Positions 25,048 to 32,495 of a stretch of DNA of 64,000 nucleotides are shown here, one piece after another (the stretch's first letter is position 1; every line of letters starts with the position of its first letter). Location of the stretch: positions 62,001 through 126,000 of the forward strand of contig NZ_BAOP01000005.1 in assembly GCF_000344135.1 (NCBI RefSeq), read 5' to 3'. Origin of the DNA: Gordonia malaquae NBRC 108250 (GTDB lineage: Bacteria; Actinomycetota; Actinomycetes; Mycobacteriales; Mycobacteriaceae). Both the position numbers and the translations under genes were made by a program. The notes under the pieces were generated by a model. The model worked only from the letters and a program-made list of their open reading frames with translations. It did no database searches and was not told the DNA's origin.

Positions 25048-26060
25048 GTGGTCACGCGGGACTCGCGGCAGCGGATCTGCGGCGACTGCTTGAGAGCAAC
25101 GGCGTCGACGTGGTCGGCGACCTGCGGATCGACCTGATCAGCGGCGGCCGGTCCAATCTGACGTTCGACGTTCGCGACGACGTTCACCACTGGGTGGCGC
25201 GACGCCCGCCGATGGGCGGCCTCACGCCGTCGGCGCACGACATGGAGCGCGAGTGGGCGGTCACCTCGGCGCTCACGCGGACTGACGTTCCAGTCGCGCC
25301 GACGGTCGCGATCGACCGGGCCGGTGACGTGATCGGCGCGCCCTGCACCGTGGTCGAGTTCGTCGACGGTGACGTGATCCGCTCGGTGGACGATCTGGCG
25401 CGCTTCTCCGACGCGCAGGTGGAGGCATCGATCGATGCGCTGGTCCGGACGCTCGCCGACCTGCACGCCGTCGACTACTCGGCCGTCGGGCTCGCCGAGT
25501 TCGGGCGCCCGGAGGGCTTCGCTGCTCGTCAGATCAAGCTGTGGGCCAGGCAGTGGGGCATCGTCAAGACCCGGGAACTCGATGACGTCGACAGGCTGGT
25601 CGACATCTTGTCCGACCGAGTTCCTGCAGCCGCGCGCAGCACGATTGTGCACGGCGACTTCCGCATCGACAACACGATTCTCGCGCCCGACGACCCCGGT
25701 CGGGTCGCAGCCGTCGTCGACTGGGAGCTGTCGGCGCTCGGCGACCCGATCACCGACGTCGCGCTGATGTGCGTGTACCGCCAGCCGGTGTTCTCGTCGG
25801 TCCTCGGATTCGACGCCGCGTGGACCAGCGACCGTCTGCCCGACGCGGACTCGCTCGCCGAGCGTTACGCGCAGGCGACCGGAGCAGACCTCGGCGACTG
25901 GGCGTTCTACCTCGGCCTCGCCAACCTGAAGCTGGGAGTCATCGCCGAGGGCATCACCCACCGCGCACTGCAGGGCGGATCGTCCGGCGCGGCGGGCGCG
26001 GAGAAGGCTGCTGAGGCCACCGCATCATTCATCGCACAGGGACTGGAGGCCGTGAAATGA
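25044..26060 (+). CDS. APH-family phosphotransferase (ACAD10/11-like kinase domain)
   Basis: 338 residues with a choline/aminoglycoside kinase-like fold. The catalytic loop IVHGDFRIDNTI, followed by VVDWELSALGDPITDVALM, gives the Asp/Asn pair and the Mg-binding Asp. An N-terminal nucleotide-binding region (SGGRSNLTFDV) is present. Genes of this type beside acyl-CoA dehydrogenases resemble the kinase domain of ACAD10/ACAD11, which phosphorylates 4-hydroxyacyl-CoAs before further breakdown. A role in 4-hydroxy-acid catabolism is therefore a reasonable inference rather than antibiotic resistance. It is coupled to both neighbours by ATGA overlaps. Confidence 0.9.
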   Translation: MSGHAGLAAADLRRLLESNGVDVVGDLRIDLISGGRSNLTFDVRDDVHHWVARRPPMGGLTPSAHDMEREWAVTSALTRTDVPVAPTVAIDRAGDVIGAPCTVVEFVDGDVIRSVDDLARFSDAQVEASIDALVRTLADLHAVDYSAVGLAEFGRPEGFAARQIKLWARQWGIVKTRELDDVDRLVDILSDRVPAAARSTIVHGDFRIDNTILAPDDPGRVAAVVDWELSALGDPITDVALMCVYRQPVFSSVLGFDAAWTSDRLPDADSLAERYAQATGADLGDWAFYLGLANLKLGVIAEGITHRALQGGSSGAAGAEKAAEATASFIAQGLEAVK

Positions 26061-26797
26061 CTGCACGCAAGGTAGCGCTGGTGACCGGGGGTTCGCGTGG
26101 GATCGGAGCGGCTGTCGCGAACCGGTTCGCCCGCGAGGGGTGGGACCTGACGATCAGTGCTCGCCGCCAGGAGGCGCTTGACGCGCGTGCCGATCAACTC
26201 CGTGAGCACGGCGGCCGAGTGCTGTCGGTGGCTGCGGACTCCACCGACGAGGATGCCGTCGCCGCCCTGATCGCCCGCCACGTCGAGGAGTACGGACGCA
26301 CCGACGCACTCGTCGTCAATGCAGGCATGGGACTCAAGGGTGGTTTCGCCGACTTCCCTGCCCGGCGCTTCGACCGGCTGTACCAGGTCAACGTGCGTGC
26401 GCCGTTCCAGTTGATGCAGGGACTGTTGCCGAGCCTTCGGGCGGCGGTCGACGCAGCAGGGGCGGCGAAGGTCATCGCGATCTCGTCGATCACCGGGGTG
26501 TATCCCGAGCCGGAGATGGCGGCGTACGGCGCGACGAAGGCGGCCCTGATCTCGATGTGCGAGACGTTCAACCTCGAGGAGTCGGTGAACGGCGTCTCGG
26601 CGACGTCGATCGCGCCCGGCTACGTCGACACGGACATGTCGGAGTGGACAAAAGGGGAGGGGGCGATCCCCGGTGACGAGATGATCTCCGCCGAGGACGT
26701 CGCAACCGTCGCCTACGCGGTCTCGCAGCTCTCGCGCTGGGCGGTCCTCCCGCAGGCGGTGCTCACCCGCCCCGGCCCCAACCTGCACCGGGCTTAG
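26057..26797 (+). CDS. Short-chain dehydrogenase/reductase
   Basis: 246 residues of the classical SDR type: cofactor motif TGGSRGIG (residues 10-17), NAG (88-90), catalytic Ser143/144, Tyr157 and Lys161 (YGATK). Likely reduces or oxidises a hydroxyl/keto group of the intermediate handled by the two preceding enzymes. The start overlaps the phosphotransferase stop by 4 bp. Substrate and cofactor preference are not determinable, although an Arg at position 36 after beta-2 favours NADP(H). Confidence 0.94.
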   Translation: MTARKVALVTGGSRGIGAAVANRFAREGWDLTISARRQEALDARADQLREHGGRVLSVAADSTDEDAVAALIARHVEEYGRTDALVVNAGMGLKGGFADFPARRFDRLYQVNVRAPFQLMQGLLPSLRAAVDAAGAAKVIAISSITGVYPEPEMAAYGATKAALISMCETFNLEESVNGVSATSIAPGYVDTDMSEWTKGEGAIPGDEMISAEDVATVAYAVSQLSRWAVLPQAVLTRPGPNLHRA

Positions 26798-26821
26798 CCC
26801 CGGGCCGTCGCGACCTTTCGG

Positions 26822-26845
26822 TTCGTCGAGCGCAGTCGAGACGCC
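26822..26845. repeat. Dispersed TCGAGCGCAGTCGAGA repeat, copy 2
   Basis: Intergenic copy between the SDR and the convergent histidine phosphatase. It shares 23 of 24 bases with copy 1, the only difference being the first base of the span, and lies in the same orientation. Confidence 0.85.
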
Positions 26846-26860
26846 TATCGAGTCCCGTCC

Positions 26861-27523
26861 CTACCGGAACGACAGGATTCCGTCGGAGGCCAGGTGGCCG
26901 TGCTCGTTGACCGACACGACGGTCAGGCCGCTCCGCCCGGAGACGATCTTGGTCACCGACGCGTTCACGAACGTCCTGGACACCGCGGGCCATCCGGCCG
27001 GCGGGACACCCCACAGTTGTGACACGAGCAGTCCGATGGTCCCTGCGGACGACGTGATGAGCACGTTCTTTCCGGATCCGGCCAGTTCGGCGGCGCGTTG
27101 CGATGCGGCGTGCGTGCGGGCGAGGAACTCCGCGAAGGTCTCGTCGGCGGGCTGGGTTCCGGCGATCCACGCGTCGAGCCCGGCGTCGAGCACCTTCTGG
27201 TACGCGGCGCGGTCGGCGAACAGGTCGGCTGCCGCAGTCATGAGTTCTGCAGGCAGCTCGTATTCGTTCCAGTCGGCGTCCACTTGATGATCCGGTCGGG
27301 TGCCGAATCCTTCGAGGACGCCGGTGAGGGTGTCCCGTTGGCGCGGGAGGTCGCCGGAGACGGCGGCGTCGAACGTCGGGACGAAGCCGGCGAGTAGCTC
27401 GCCGGTGCGTCGGGCCTGGGCGAATCCGAGTTCGGTGAGCCCGGGGCCGGTGCCGTCGGCGCTGCCGACGCCGTACGCGTGTGCAGGTGCTTGACCATGA
27501 CGGACGAGGTAGATGGCGCCCAT
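26861..27523 (-). CDS. Histidine phosphatase superfamily protein
   Basis: 220 residues. The N-terminal YLVRHGQA motif supplies the phosphorylated His (RHG); GLTELGFAQARRTGELL follows, as in phosphoglycerate-mutase-like phosphatases. A distal SSAGTIGLLVSQLWG region stands where the second catalytic His (often SHGG) is expected; here the residue is replaced, so activity may be altered. The cellular substrate is unknown. Confidence 0.88.
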   Translation of the reverse strand: MGAIYLVRHGQAPAHAYGVGSADGTGPGLTELGFAQARRTGELLAGFVPTFDAAVSGDLPRQRDTLTGVLEGFGTRPDHQVDADWNEYELPAELMTAAADLFADRAAYQKVLDAGLDAWIAGTQPADETFAEFLARTHAASQRAAELAGSGKNVLITSSAGTIGLLVSQLWGVPPAGWPAVSRTFVNASVTKIVSGRSGLTVVSVNEHGHLASDGILSFR

Positions 27524-27596
27524 CTCAGCAGGCCGTTCTGTGCATGTGGGGGTGGGTGGCGGTGGTCACGTTTCCACCGTAGACGGCCTGCTTCAC

Positions 27597-27632
27597 TTGC
27601 CATGCGTCGCGGGTGCTTGCTAGCTTCGCTCC
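27597..27632 (+). promoter_or_regulatory. Promoter of the putative leaderless leader peptide
   Basis: TTGCCA (27597-27602), an 18-bp spacer and TAGCTT (27621-27626) lie six bases before the ATG at 27633, giving a transcript expected to begin at or very near the start codon. Confidence 0.6.
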
Positions 27633-27737
27633 ATGACTCGTCAGCTGCACGCGATCCCGGAGGTCACCTACGTGACCACCGCTCTGGGTTGCCGTCTGCC
27701 GCTGGCTCGGGTCCTCTGTTGTCGCCGAATGCGCTGA
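27633..27737 (+). CDS. Putative cysteine-containing leader peptide (34 aa)
   Basis: A 34-codon frame in the otherwise gene-free stretch before the ROK regulator. It ends LGCRLPLARVLCCRRMR, with one Cys at 20 and a CysCys pair at 29-30 near the stop. Short, leaderless frames ending in clustered Cys codons upstream of sulfur-related genes act as cysteine-responsive attenuators in mycobacteria, and an ...L.RV...C.R ending is seen in annotated actinobacterial leader peptides. The leaderless promoter and a possible hairpin 16 bases after the stop strengthen the case. Function is inferred; the peptide could instead be a chance frame. Confidence 0.5.
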   Translation: MTRQLHAIPEVTYVTTALGCRLPLARVLCCRRMR

Positions 27738-27752
27738 ACCAGCCCATTTCTC

Positions 27753-27770
27753 GCCTGCTCTCCTGCGGGC
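27753..27770 (+). promoter_or_regulatory. Possible attenuator hairpin after the leader peptide
   Basis: GCCTGC-TCTCCT-GCGGGC can form a 6-bp stem with one G-U pair, followed by a pyrimidine-rich run (ACTCTCTTTC). It lies between the leader peptide stop and the ROK gene and could act as a transcription attenuator or sequester sequence. The stem is short, so the evidence is modest. Confidence 0.35.
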
Positions 27771-27831
27771 ACTCTCTTTCGTCGCGATCGACTGCTGTCG
27801 TGTTGCGCGTCCGGCACAAGGACCCCTGAAA

Positions 27832-29085
27832 ATGACTTCCACCCTCGCTCGTCCCCTCCCCTCGACCACCGTCGAGATCGCTCCCGTTCGTCTCCGCTCG
27901 GTCCCGTCGCCGACCGCTCCGCATGTCGCCACTGCAGGTCTGCAACTGTCGACGAAGGCCGCCGCACTTGTTCTGCGCACCGCCCGCGTCTCGGGGCCGG
28001 TCTTCCGCGATGACACCGCTGCTGCCACCGGGCTGTCGATCTCAACCGTGAACCGCCAGGTCAGCGCTCTGCTCAAGGCGGGGTTGATCCGCGAGCGCGC
28101 CGATCTGACGCCGCCCGGCGCCGTGGGACGTCCCCGCGTCCCGTTCGAGATCAACACGACCGGCTTCCTGACCGTCGGGATTCACATCGGCTACAAGACC
28201 ACGTCGATCACGACTCACGACCTTATGCACCGCGTTGTCGGCGCCATCGCGATCCCGACGCCGCAGGCCGGGACTCCCGAAGAAGTCGTCGCCGCGGTTG
28301 GCGCAAGCGCTCGCCGTTTCGCCGATCGCTGGGTCGGTAAGCGCCTGCTCTGGGCGGGAGTCGCCATCGGCGGACGAGTCGCCGAAGGCGGCGTCGTCGA
28401 TCATCCGCGTCTCGGATGGTCGAACGTCCCCGTCGGGCGAGTGATCGCGGAGACCATCGGACTGCCCGTATCCGTCGCGTCGCACGTCGAGGCGATGGCC
28501 GCTGCAGAACTGGTCGTCAACACGCCGTCCGACCAGAGCCAGAACTTCCTGTACTTCTACGCCCGCGAAATGGTCGGCATCGCATTCAGTGTGGACGGCA
28601 CCGTCCACACGCCTGCCGCGGGTCCGCCCACGATCGGGCACTTCCCGACCGGCGAGACGACGCTTCTCGATCCTGATCGCACCGGACGTCTCGAAGACAC
28701 CGTCGGCGATTCGGGTGTCCTGTACGCCGCAGAGAAGGCGGGGCTGTCGGTGTCGTCGATCGATGAACTGCGCGCCGCCGCCCGTACCGGCAACACCGTC
28801 GCGCACGACATCCTCACCGAACGTGCCGAGATCCTCGGCCGGACCGTCGCGTTGATCTCGGACATCTTCAACCCGGATCACGTGATTCTCGGCGGGCAGG
28901 CCTTCACCGACTACCCTGAAGCTCTTCCCGCAGTCAGCAAGGCACTGCGTGCGACGTCGGTCGTCACCCAGCGTGATGTTCGTGTCGCACGTTCGGCGAT
29001 CACTGTCCAGCAGAAGGCCGCGGGCGCCGTCGCTCTCGACGCGATCTACGCCGACCCGCTCGACGCTCTCTCGCACACCGCCTGA
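27832..29085 (+). CDS. ROK-family transcriptional regulator (Rv0485/NagC-like)
   Basis: 417 residues. Residues about 38-85 are an N-terminal winged helix (LQLSTKAAALVLRTARVSGPVFRDDTAAATGLSISTVNRQVSALLKAGLI). The remainder is a ROK sugar-kinase-like domain with VGIHIGYKTTSI in place of the usual DLGGT phosphate loop, and VILGGQAF near the C-terminus. The ROK Cys-rich zinc motif CxCG is not seen, so sugar kinase activity is unlikely and a regulator role is favoured. Size and domain order resemble M. tuberculosis Rv0485. AAGGA is nine bases before ATG. The effector is unknown. Confidence 0.88.
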   Translation: MTSTLARPLPSTTVEIAPVRLRSVPSPTAPHVATAGLQLSTKAAALVLRTARVSGPVFRDDTAAATGLSISTVNRQVSALLKAGLIRERADLTPPGAVGRPRVPFEINTTGFLTVGIHIGYKTTSITTHDLMHRVVGAIAIPTPQAGTPEEVVAAVGASARRFADRWVGKRLLWAGVAIGGRVAEGGVVDHPRLGWSNVPVGRVIAETIGLPVSVASHVEAMAAAELVVNTPSDQSQNFLYFYAREMVGIAFSVDGTVHTPAAGPPTIGHFPTGETTLLDPDRTGRLEDTVGDSGVLYAAEKAGLSVSSIDELRAAARTGNTVAHDILTERAEILGRTVALISDIFNPDHVILGGQAFTDYPEALPAVSKALRATSVVTQRDVRVARSAITVQQKAAGAVALDAIYADPLDALSHTA

Positions 29086-29208
29086 TCGGCGAACCATTTC
29101 CTAGTCGTTCCCTGGCGTCCGACCACGACCGGTCAGCACCACAACGTGTTCGGCGAAGTCTGAGCGTGGTTCACGGGCTCGGGCACCACGTCGCGTTACG
29201 CTTCGCTC

Positions 29209-29658
29209 ATGTCTGAGCCGGAGAAGCCCGACGAGGGTCAGCGGACGTATGACGCGATGTCGCTGTTCAGCAAGTCGCAGGAGCAGGCGGTGAAGGTCGC
29301 CTCAGAGACGTTGCACAAGATCCGCGGAATGGCTGCTGCCGGTGCGTCGGCAGGAGCGGCCGCCCCGGATGAGCTGATGCGGCAGGTCGCCGAGCTGAGC
29401 GGGGCGGTGACGAGCCTGGCGGGTAGTGCCACCGGCGTCGCCGGAGCCGTCGCCCAGCCGATGCAGGATTTCATCGTCCAGCAGCGGAAGCTGGCAGAGA
29501 CGATCGCCAAGTTCGCCGAGGTCCAGGCCGAATTGTCCGGGGTTGTGGCCGAGTTCGCTCAGCGACAGGCGGCGACGGTTGCTGCGCTCGAGAAGGTGAC
29601 GACGCCGGTTCTCGGCCTGATGGGCGCGCAGCAGACCGAGGACGACGCTCCCGCGTGA
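29209..29658 (+). CDS. Ala-rich coiled-coil protein of unknown function
   Basis: 149 residues, almost entirely helical, without membrane segments or cysteine. Residues 55-90 are small-residue-rich (SGAVTSLAGSATGVAGAVAQP) and 90-140 form an amphipathic coiled coil (RKLAETIAKFAEVQAELSGVVAEFAQRQAATVAALEK). The composition recalls phasin-like granule-associated proteins but no family motif is certain. TACGCT lies six bases before the ATG (leaderless). A perfect 16-bp terminator begins 3 bases after the stop. Confidence 0.72.
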   Translation: MSEPEKPDEGQRTYDAMSLFSKSQEQAVKVASETLHKIRGMAAAGASAGAAAPDELMRQVAELSGAVTSLAGSATGVAGAVAQPMQDFIVQQRKLAETIAKFAEVQAELSGVVAEFAQRQAATVAALEKVTTPVLGLMGAQQTEDDAPA

Positions 29659-29661
29659 CGC

Positions 29662-29702
29662 GTCGACTCCCGCTAATCGTCTGACAATTAGCGGGAGTCG
29701 AC
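29662..29702. terminator. Perfect 16-bp bidirectional stem-loop
   Basis: GTCGACTCCCGCTAAT pairs perfectly with ATTAGCGGGAGTCGAC around a nine-base loop, between the coiled-coil gene and the convergent ABC permease gene. Confidence 0.9.
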
Positions 29703-29727
29703 AGGTGCAGCGGGAAGCGGGAGGGGC

Positions 29728-30561
29728 CTAGTCGGCGGTACGCCGGCGGAACGCGCGCAGAGCGAACGGTGCAAAGATCGCCGTGAGAGCGATCGACCAG
29801 AGGATCGTCGCGAGGACCGGGTGCTGGAGCGGGAGTGCGCTCGCGTCGGTGGCCTTCGGACCGTTGCCCCAGAGTTGACGCATGGCCTGGACCAGCGACG
29901 ACACCGGGTTCCACTCGGCGATCGTCCGCAGCCACGTCGCCATCGGCGCCGTCGGGACAAACGCGTTCGACAGGAACGTCAGTGGGAAGAGCAGCGTGAA
30001 CATGAAGCCGTTCACGGCCTCAACTGACTTGAGCCACGATCCGACGAGAATGCCGAACCAGATGATGCCGAAGCCGAACACCAAGACCAGGGCGAAGCCC
30101 AGGACCGCCTCCGGGAACGACGTATGGATCCGCCAGCCGATCACGAGGCCCGTCAACGCCATCACGACGATGCCGATGGACGAGTGCATCAACGACGCGA
30201 TCGCTCGACCGAGCAGGTACGACGTCCGGTTGATGGGCAGCGAACGGAACCGGTCGACGATGCCTTTGTCGACGTCGGCCGTGATGCCGTTGGCGACGAT
30301 GAACGCGGTGAACACGATCGTCTGGCCCATGATGCCGGGCAGCAGATACTCGCGGTAGCTGCCGCCGCCGGGCACCGGCATCGCCGGACCGAACACGAAT
30401 GCGAACAGCACCACGAACATGATCGGTTGGACCGTGACGTCGGACAGCATCTCGGGCATGCGTTTGGTGTGGATCATGCTGCGTTGCACCATGATCGACG
30501 TCTGACGCCAGAGGCTCGGCGGATCGATCGCGAGTCGGGGGTCGATTGCGGGGGCGCTCAT
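29728..30561 (-). CDS. ABC-2 type exporter permease (DrrB-like)
   Basis: 277 residues with six hydrophobic segments. DVTVQPIMFVVLFAFVFG at the N-terminal side, GIVDRFRSLPINRTSYLLGR (the ABC-2 coupling region) and FPLTFLSNAFVPTAPMATWLRTIAEWNPVSSLVQAMRQL are typical of DrrB daunorubicin-type exporters. It forms the channel for the adjacent ATPase. The start overlaps the ATPase stop by 4 bp. The substrate is unknown; lipids or drugs are usual for the family. Confidence 0.93.
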   Translation of the reverse strand: MSAPAIDPRLAIDPPSLWRQTSIMVQRSMIHTKRMPEMLSDVTVQPIMFVVLFAFVFGPAMPVPGGGSYREYLLPGIMGQTIVFTAFIVANGITADVDKGIVDRFRSLPINRTSYLLGRAIASLMHSSIGIVVMALTGLVIGWRIHTSFPEAVLGFALVLVFGFGIIWFGILVGSWLKSVEAVNGFMFTLLFPLTFLSNAFVPTAPMATWLRTIAEWNPVSSLVQAMRQLWGNGPKATDASALPLQHPVLATILWSIALTAIFAPFALRAFRRRTAD

Positions 30562-31553
30562 GCGCTCGCTCCTTCAGAATCGGAGGCGGACTCGGAGCCG
30601 GGTTCGGCACGATGGCCGGTGAGGCTGAGGAAGACATCGTCGAGGCTCGGGCGCGACAGCCCGATGTCGTCGATTGCGATCCCCGACTCGTCGAGCATCC
30701 CCGCGACGCGAGTGAGGTCGGCGAGCCCGCCCGCGGGCACGGTGAGGGTGCGGGCATGCTCGTCGACGAACACGTCACCCGCCACCTGATCGAGGATCGC
30801 CCGAGCCGCGTTCACATCGGCGGCGTGGGTCACCGTGGTGATCAGGCTGGCCGCTCCCGCTTGCGTCTTCAATTCGAGCGGAGTGCCCTCGGCGATGATC
30901 TTTCCCGCGTCGACGACGACGATGCGGTCGGCCAGCTGGTCGGCCTCCTCGAGATACTGGGTGGTCAGCACCAGAGTGGTCCCCGCCGCGACGAGTCCCC
31001 GCAGGACGTCCCACAGTTCGTTGCGACTGTGCGGGTCGAGGCCGGTGGTCGGCTCGTCGAGGAATAGGACCGGCGGCGCCGCGATCAAGCTGACCGCGAG
31101 GTCGATCCGGCGTCGCATGCCGCCGGAGTATTCGCGAACGGTCTTGTCGCCCGCATCGGTGAGGGAGAACTGATGGAGCAGTTGCTCGGTCCGTTCCTTC
31201 AGCGCCTTGCGGCCTATGCCGTAGAGACCGCCGATCATGCGCATATTCTCGCGTCCGGTGAGCAGCTCGTCGACCGTTGCGGCCTGGCCGGTGAGGCCCA
31301 TGCTGCGTCGGACGGCGTCCGGATTCTCGCGGACGTCGAAACCATTGATTCGCGCGGTGCCCGACGTCGGGTCGCTGAGGGTGGTCATCATGCGGACGGT
31401 GGTCGTCTTGCCTGCGCCGTTCGGGCCGAGCATGCCGAGGACCGTGCCGGTCGGGACGGCGAAGCTCACGCCGTCGACCGCCGTGAAATCGCCGAACCGT
31501 TTGACCAGGTCGACGGCTTCGACTGCTACGGATGCGTCGTGTCGATTGTTCAC
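30558..31553 (-). CDS. ABC exporter ATPase (DrrA-like)
   Basis: 331 residues from GTG 31553. Walker A GPNGAGKTTT, Q-loop GLTGQAATVDELLTGREN, signature YSGGMRRRIDLA, Walker B VLFLDEPTTGLDP and switch TTQYLEEADQLADRI are all present. A DrrA-type C-terminal domain ends PSLDDVFLSLTGHRAE. It powers the DrrB-like permease. TACGGT lies six bases before the GTG, indicating a leaderless mRNA. A longer frame to 31667 has no homology. Confidence 0.94.
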   Translation of the reverse strand: MNNRHDASVAVEAVDLVKRFGDFTAVDGVSFAVPTGTVLGMLGPNGAGKTTTVRMMTTLSDPTSGTARINGFDVRENPDAVRRSMGLTGQAATVDELLTGRENMRMIGGLYGIGRKALKERTEQLLHQFSLTDAGDKTVREYSGGMRRRIDLAVSLIAAPPVLFLDEPTTGLDPHSRNELWDVLRGLVAAGTTLVLTTQYLEEADQLADRIVVVDAGKIIAEGTPLELKTQAGAASLITTVTHAADVNAARAILDQVAGDVFVDEHARTLTVPAGGLADLTRVAGMLDESGIAIDDIGLSRPSLDDVFLSLTGHRAEPGSESASDSEGASA

Positions 31554-31606
31554 ACGATCACCGTACGGGCAGGGTGTGACATCCTCCACTGGATTCTTGA
31601 GTCGGA

Positions 31607-32337
31607 TCAGCCGAGGATCGCCTTGCGGTCGGAGTGCAGGAATGTGATCAGGCTGGTCGCACCGCACAGCAGCCCGGCTGCCAGAATCACCTGAGGCCCG
31701 GTGAACACCGAGGCGACGACACCTCCGACGCCTGCTCCGGCGAGGAACCCGACGTAGACCATCGCGTAGCCGAGCCAGTCGTAGACGGTTCCGCCTCCGG
31801 TCAGGTGACGCTCGATGCCCTGGCCGAGCTTCACGAGCGTGCCGGTGACGTAGGACAGCGGGACCGAGACCTCGCCGTTCTTGACGAAGGAGGTGTTCAG
31901 CGCGCCGATGGCGAAGGTGATGACGACGATCGGCAGGAACCTGACCTCGGGCTCATCGAAGCCGTCGTAGCGAAGTCGAGACCTGCCGCGGCGAGCAGCC
32001 CAGCGGTGGTCAGGACGGTCGGTCCGTGCGGATGGTTCTGCCAGTACCGGCGGCGGCAGAACGACGCCGCCCAGACGCCGGCGACGAAAGCGACGATGAG
32101 CACGATCGCCGCGACAGCTCCCGCGCCCGCGACCTTCTGGGTGGTCGAGACGCCGAACCACGAGACGACCGCGCGTTCGGTGTTGCCGGTCATGAACGTG
32201 ACGAAGTACCCGGCGCTGTGGAGGAACGCCACGGCGCCGACCATGCCGGCCACCCCGGCGAGCAGCCAGGAGAGTCGGGCGTCGGAACCGACAGCGGTCT
32301 CCCGGTTGACGACTGGCCCGTGTGTGTTCGGGCTCAT
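31607..32337 (-). pseudogene. Frameshifted DUF1275 (YoaK-like) membrane protein gene
   Basis: The first half of a DUF1275 protein is read in one frame from ATG 32337 (LAGVAGMVGAVAFLHSAGYF, VTFMTGNTERAVVS, then four hydrophobic helices to GLLAAAGLDFA). The second half is read in another frame (RFLPIVVITFAIGALNTSFV, LSYVTGTLVKLGQGIERHL, to HSDRKAILG). The two join near 31967-31972 if one base is restored, giving about 243 residues, the normal family length. It is either a genuine pseudogene or a sequencing error. The family is a six-helix membrane protein of unknown role. Confidence 0.8.
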
Positions 32338-32495
32338 GATGTGACGGCGTCGAACAATGGGGTCATGCACTCGATTGTGCAGACGCGATCGGGCCGCCGC
32401 CGTTGTCGGTGCGACGACTCACATCGCCTGCGCCACAGTGAATCTCACCTGTTCACGCGAGCGTCATGCGGCGGAAACCGGCGTCGCGTAAAGGC

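Noticed and set aside
25044-26060. APH-like gene as an aminoglycoside resistance determinant
   Set aside because: It is coupled to acyl-CoA dehydrogenase and SDR genes, and its overall pattern matches ACAD10/11-type kinases rather than resistance enzymes.
29728-31553. DrrAB exporter as part of an antibiotic biosynthesis cluster
   Set aside because: No polyketide, peptide synthetase or tailoring genes flank it; neighbours are unrelated housekeeping or regulatory genes.
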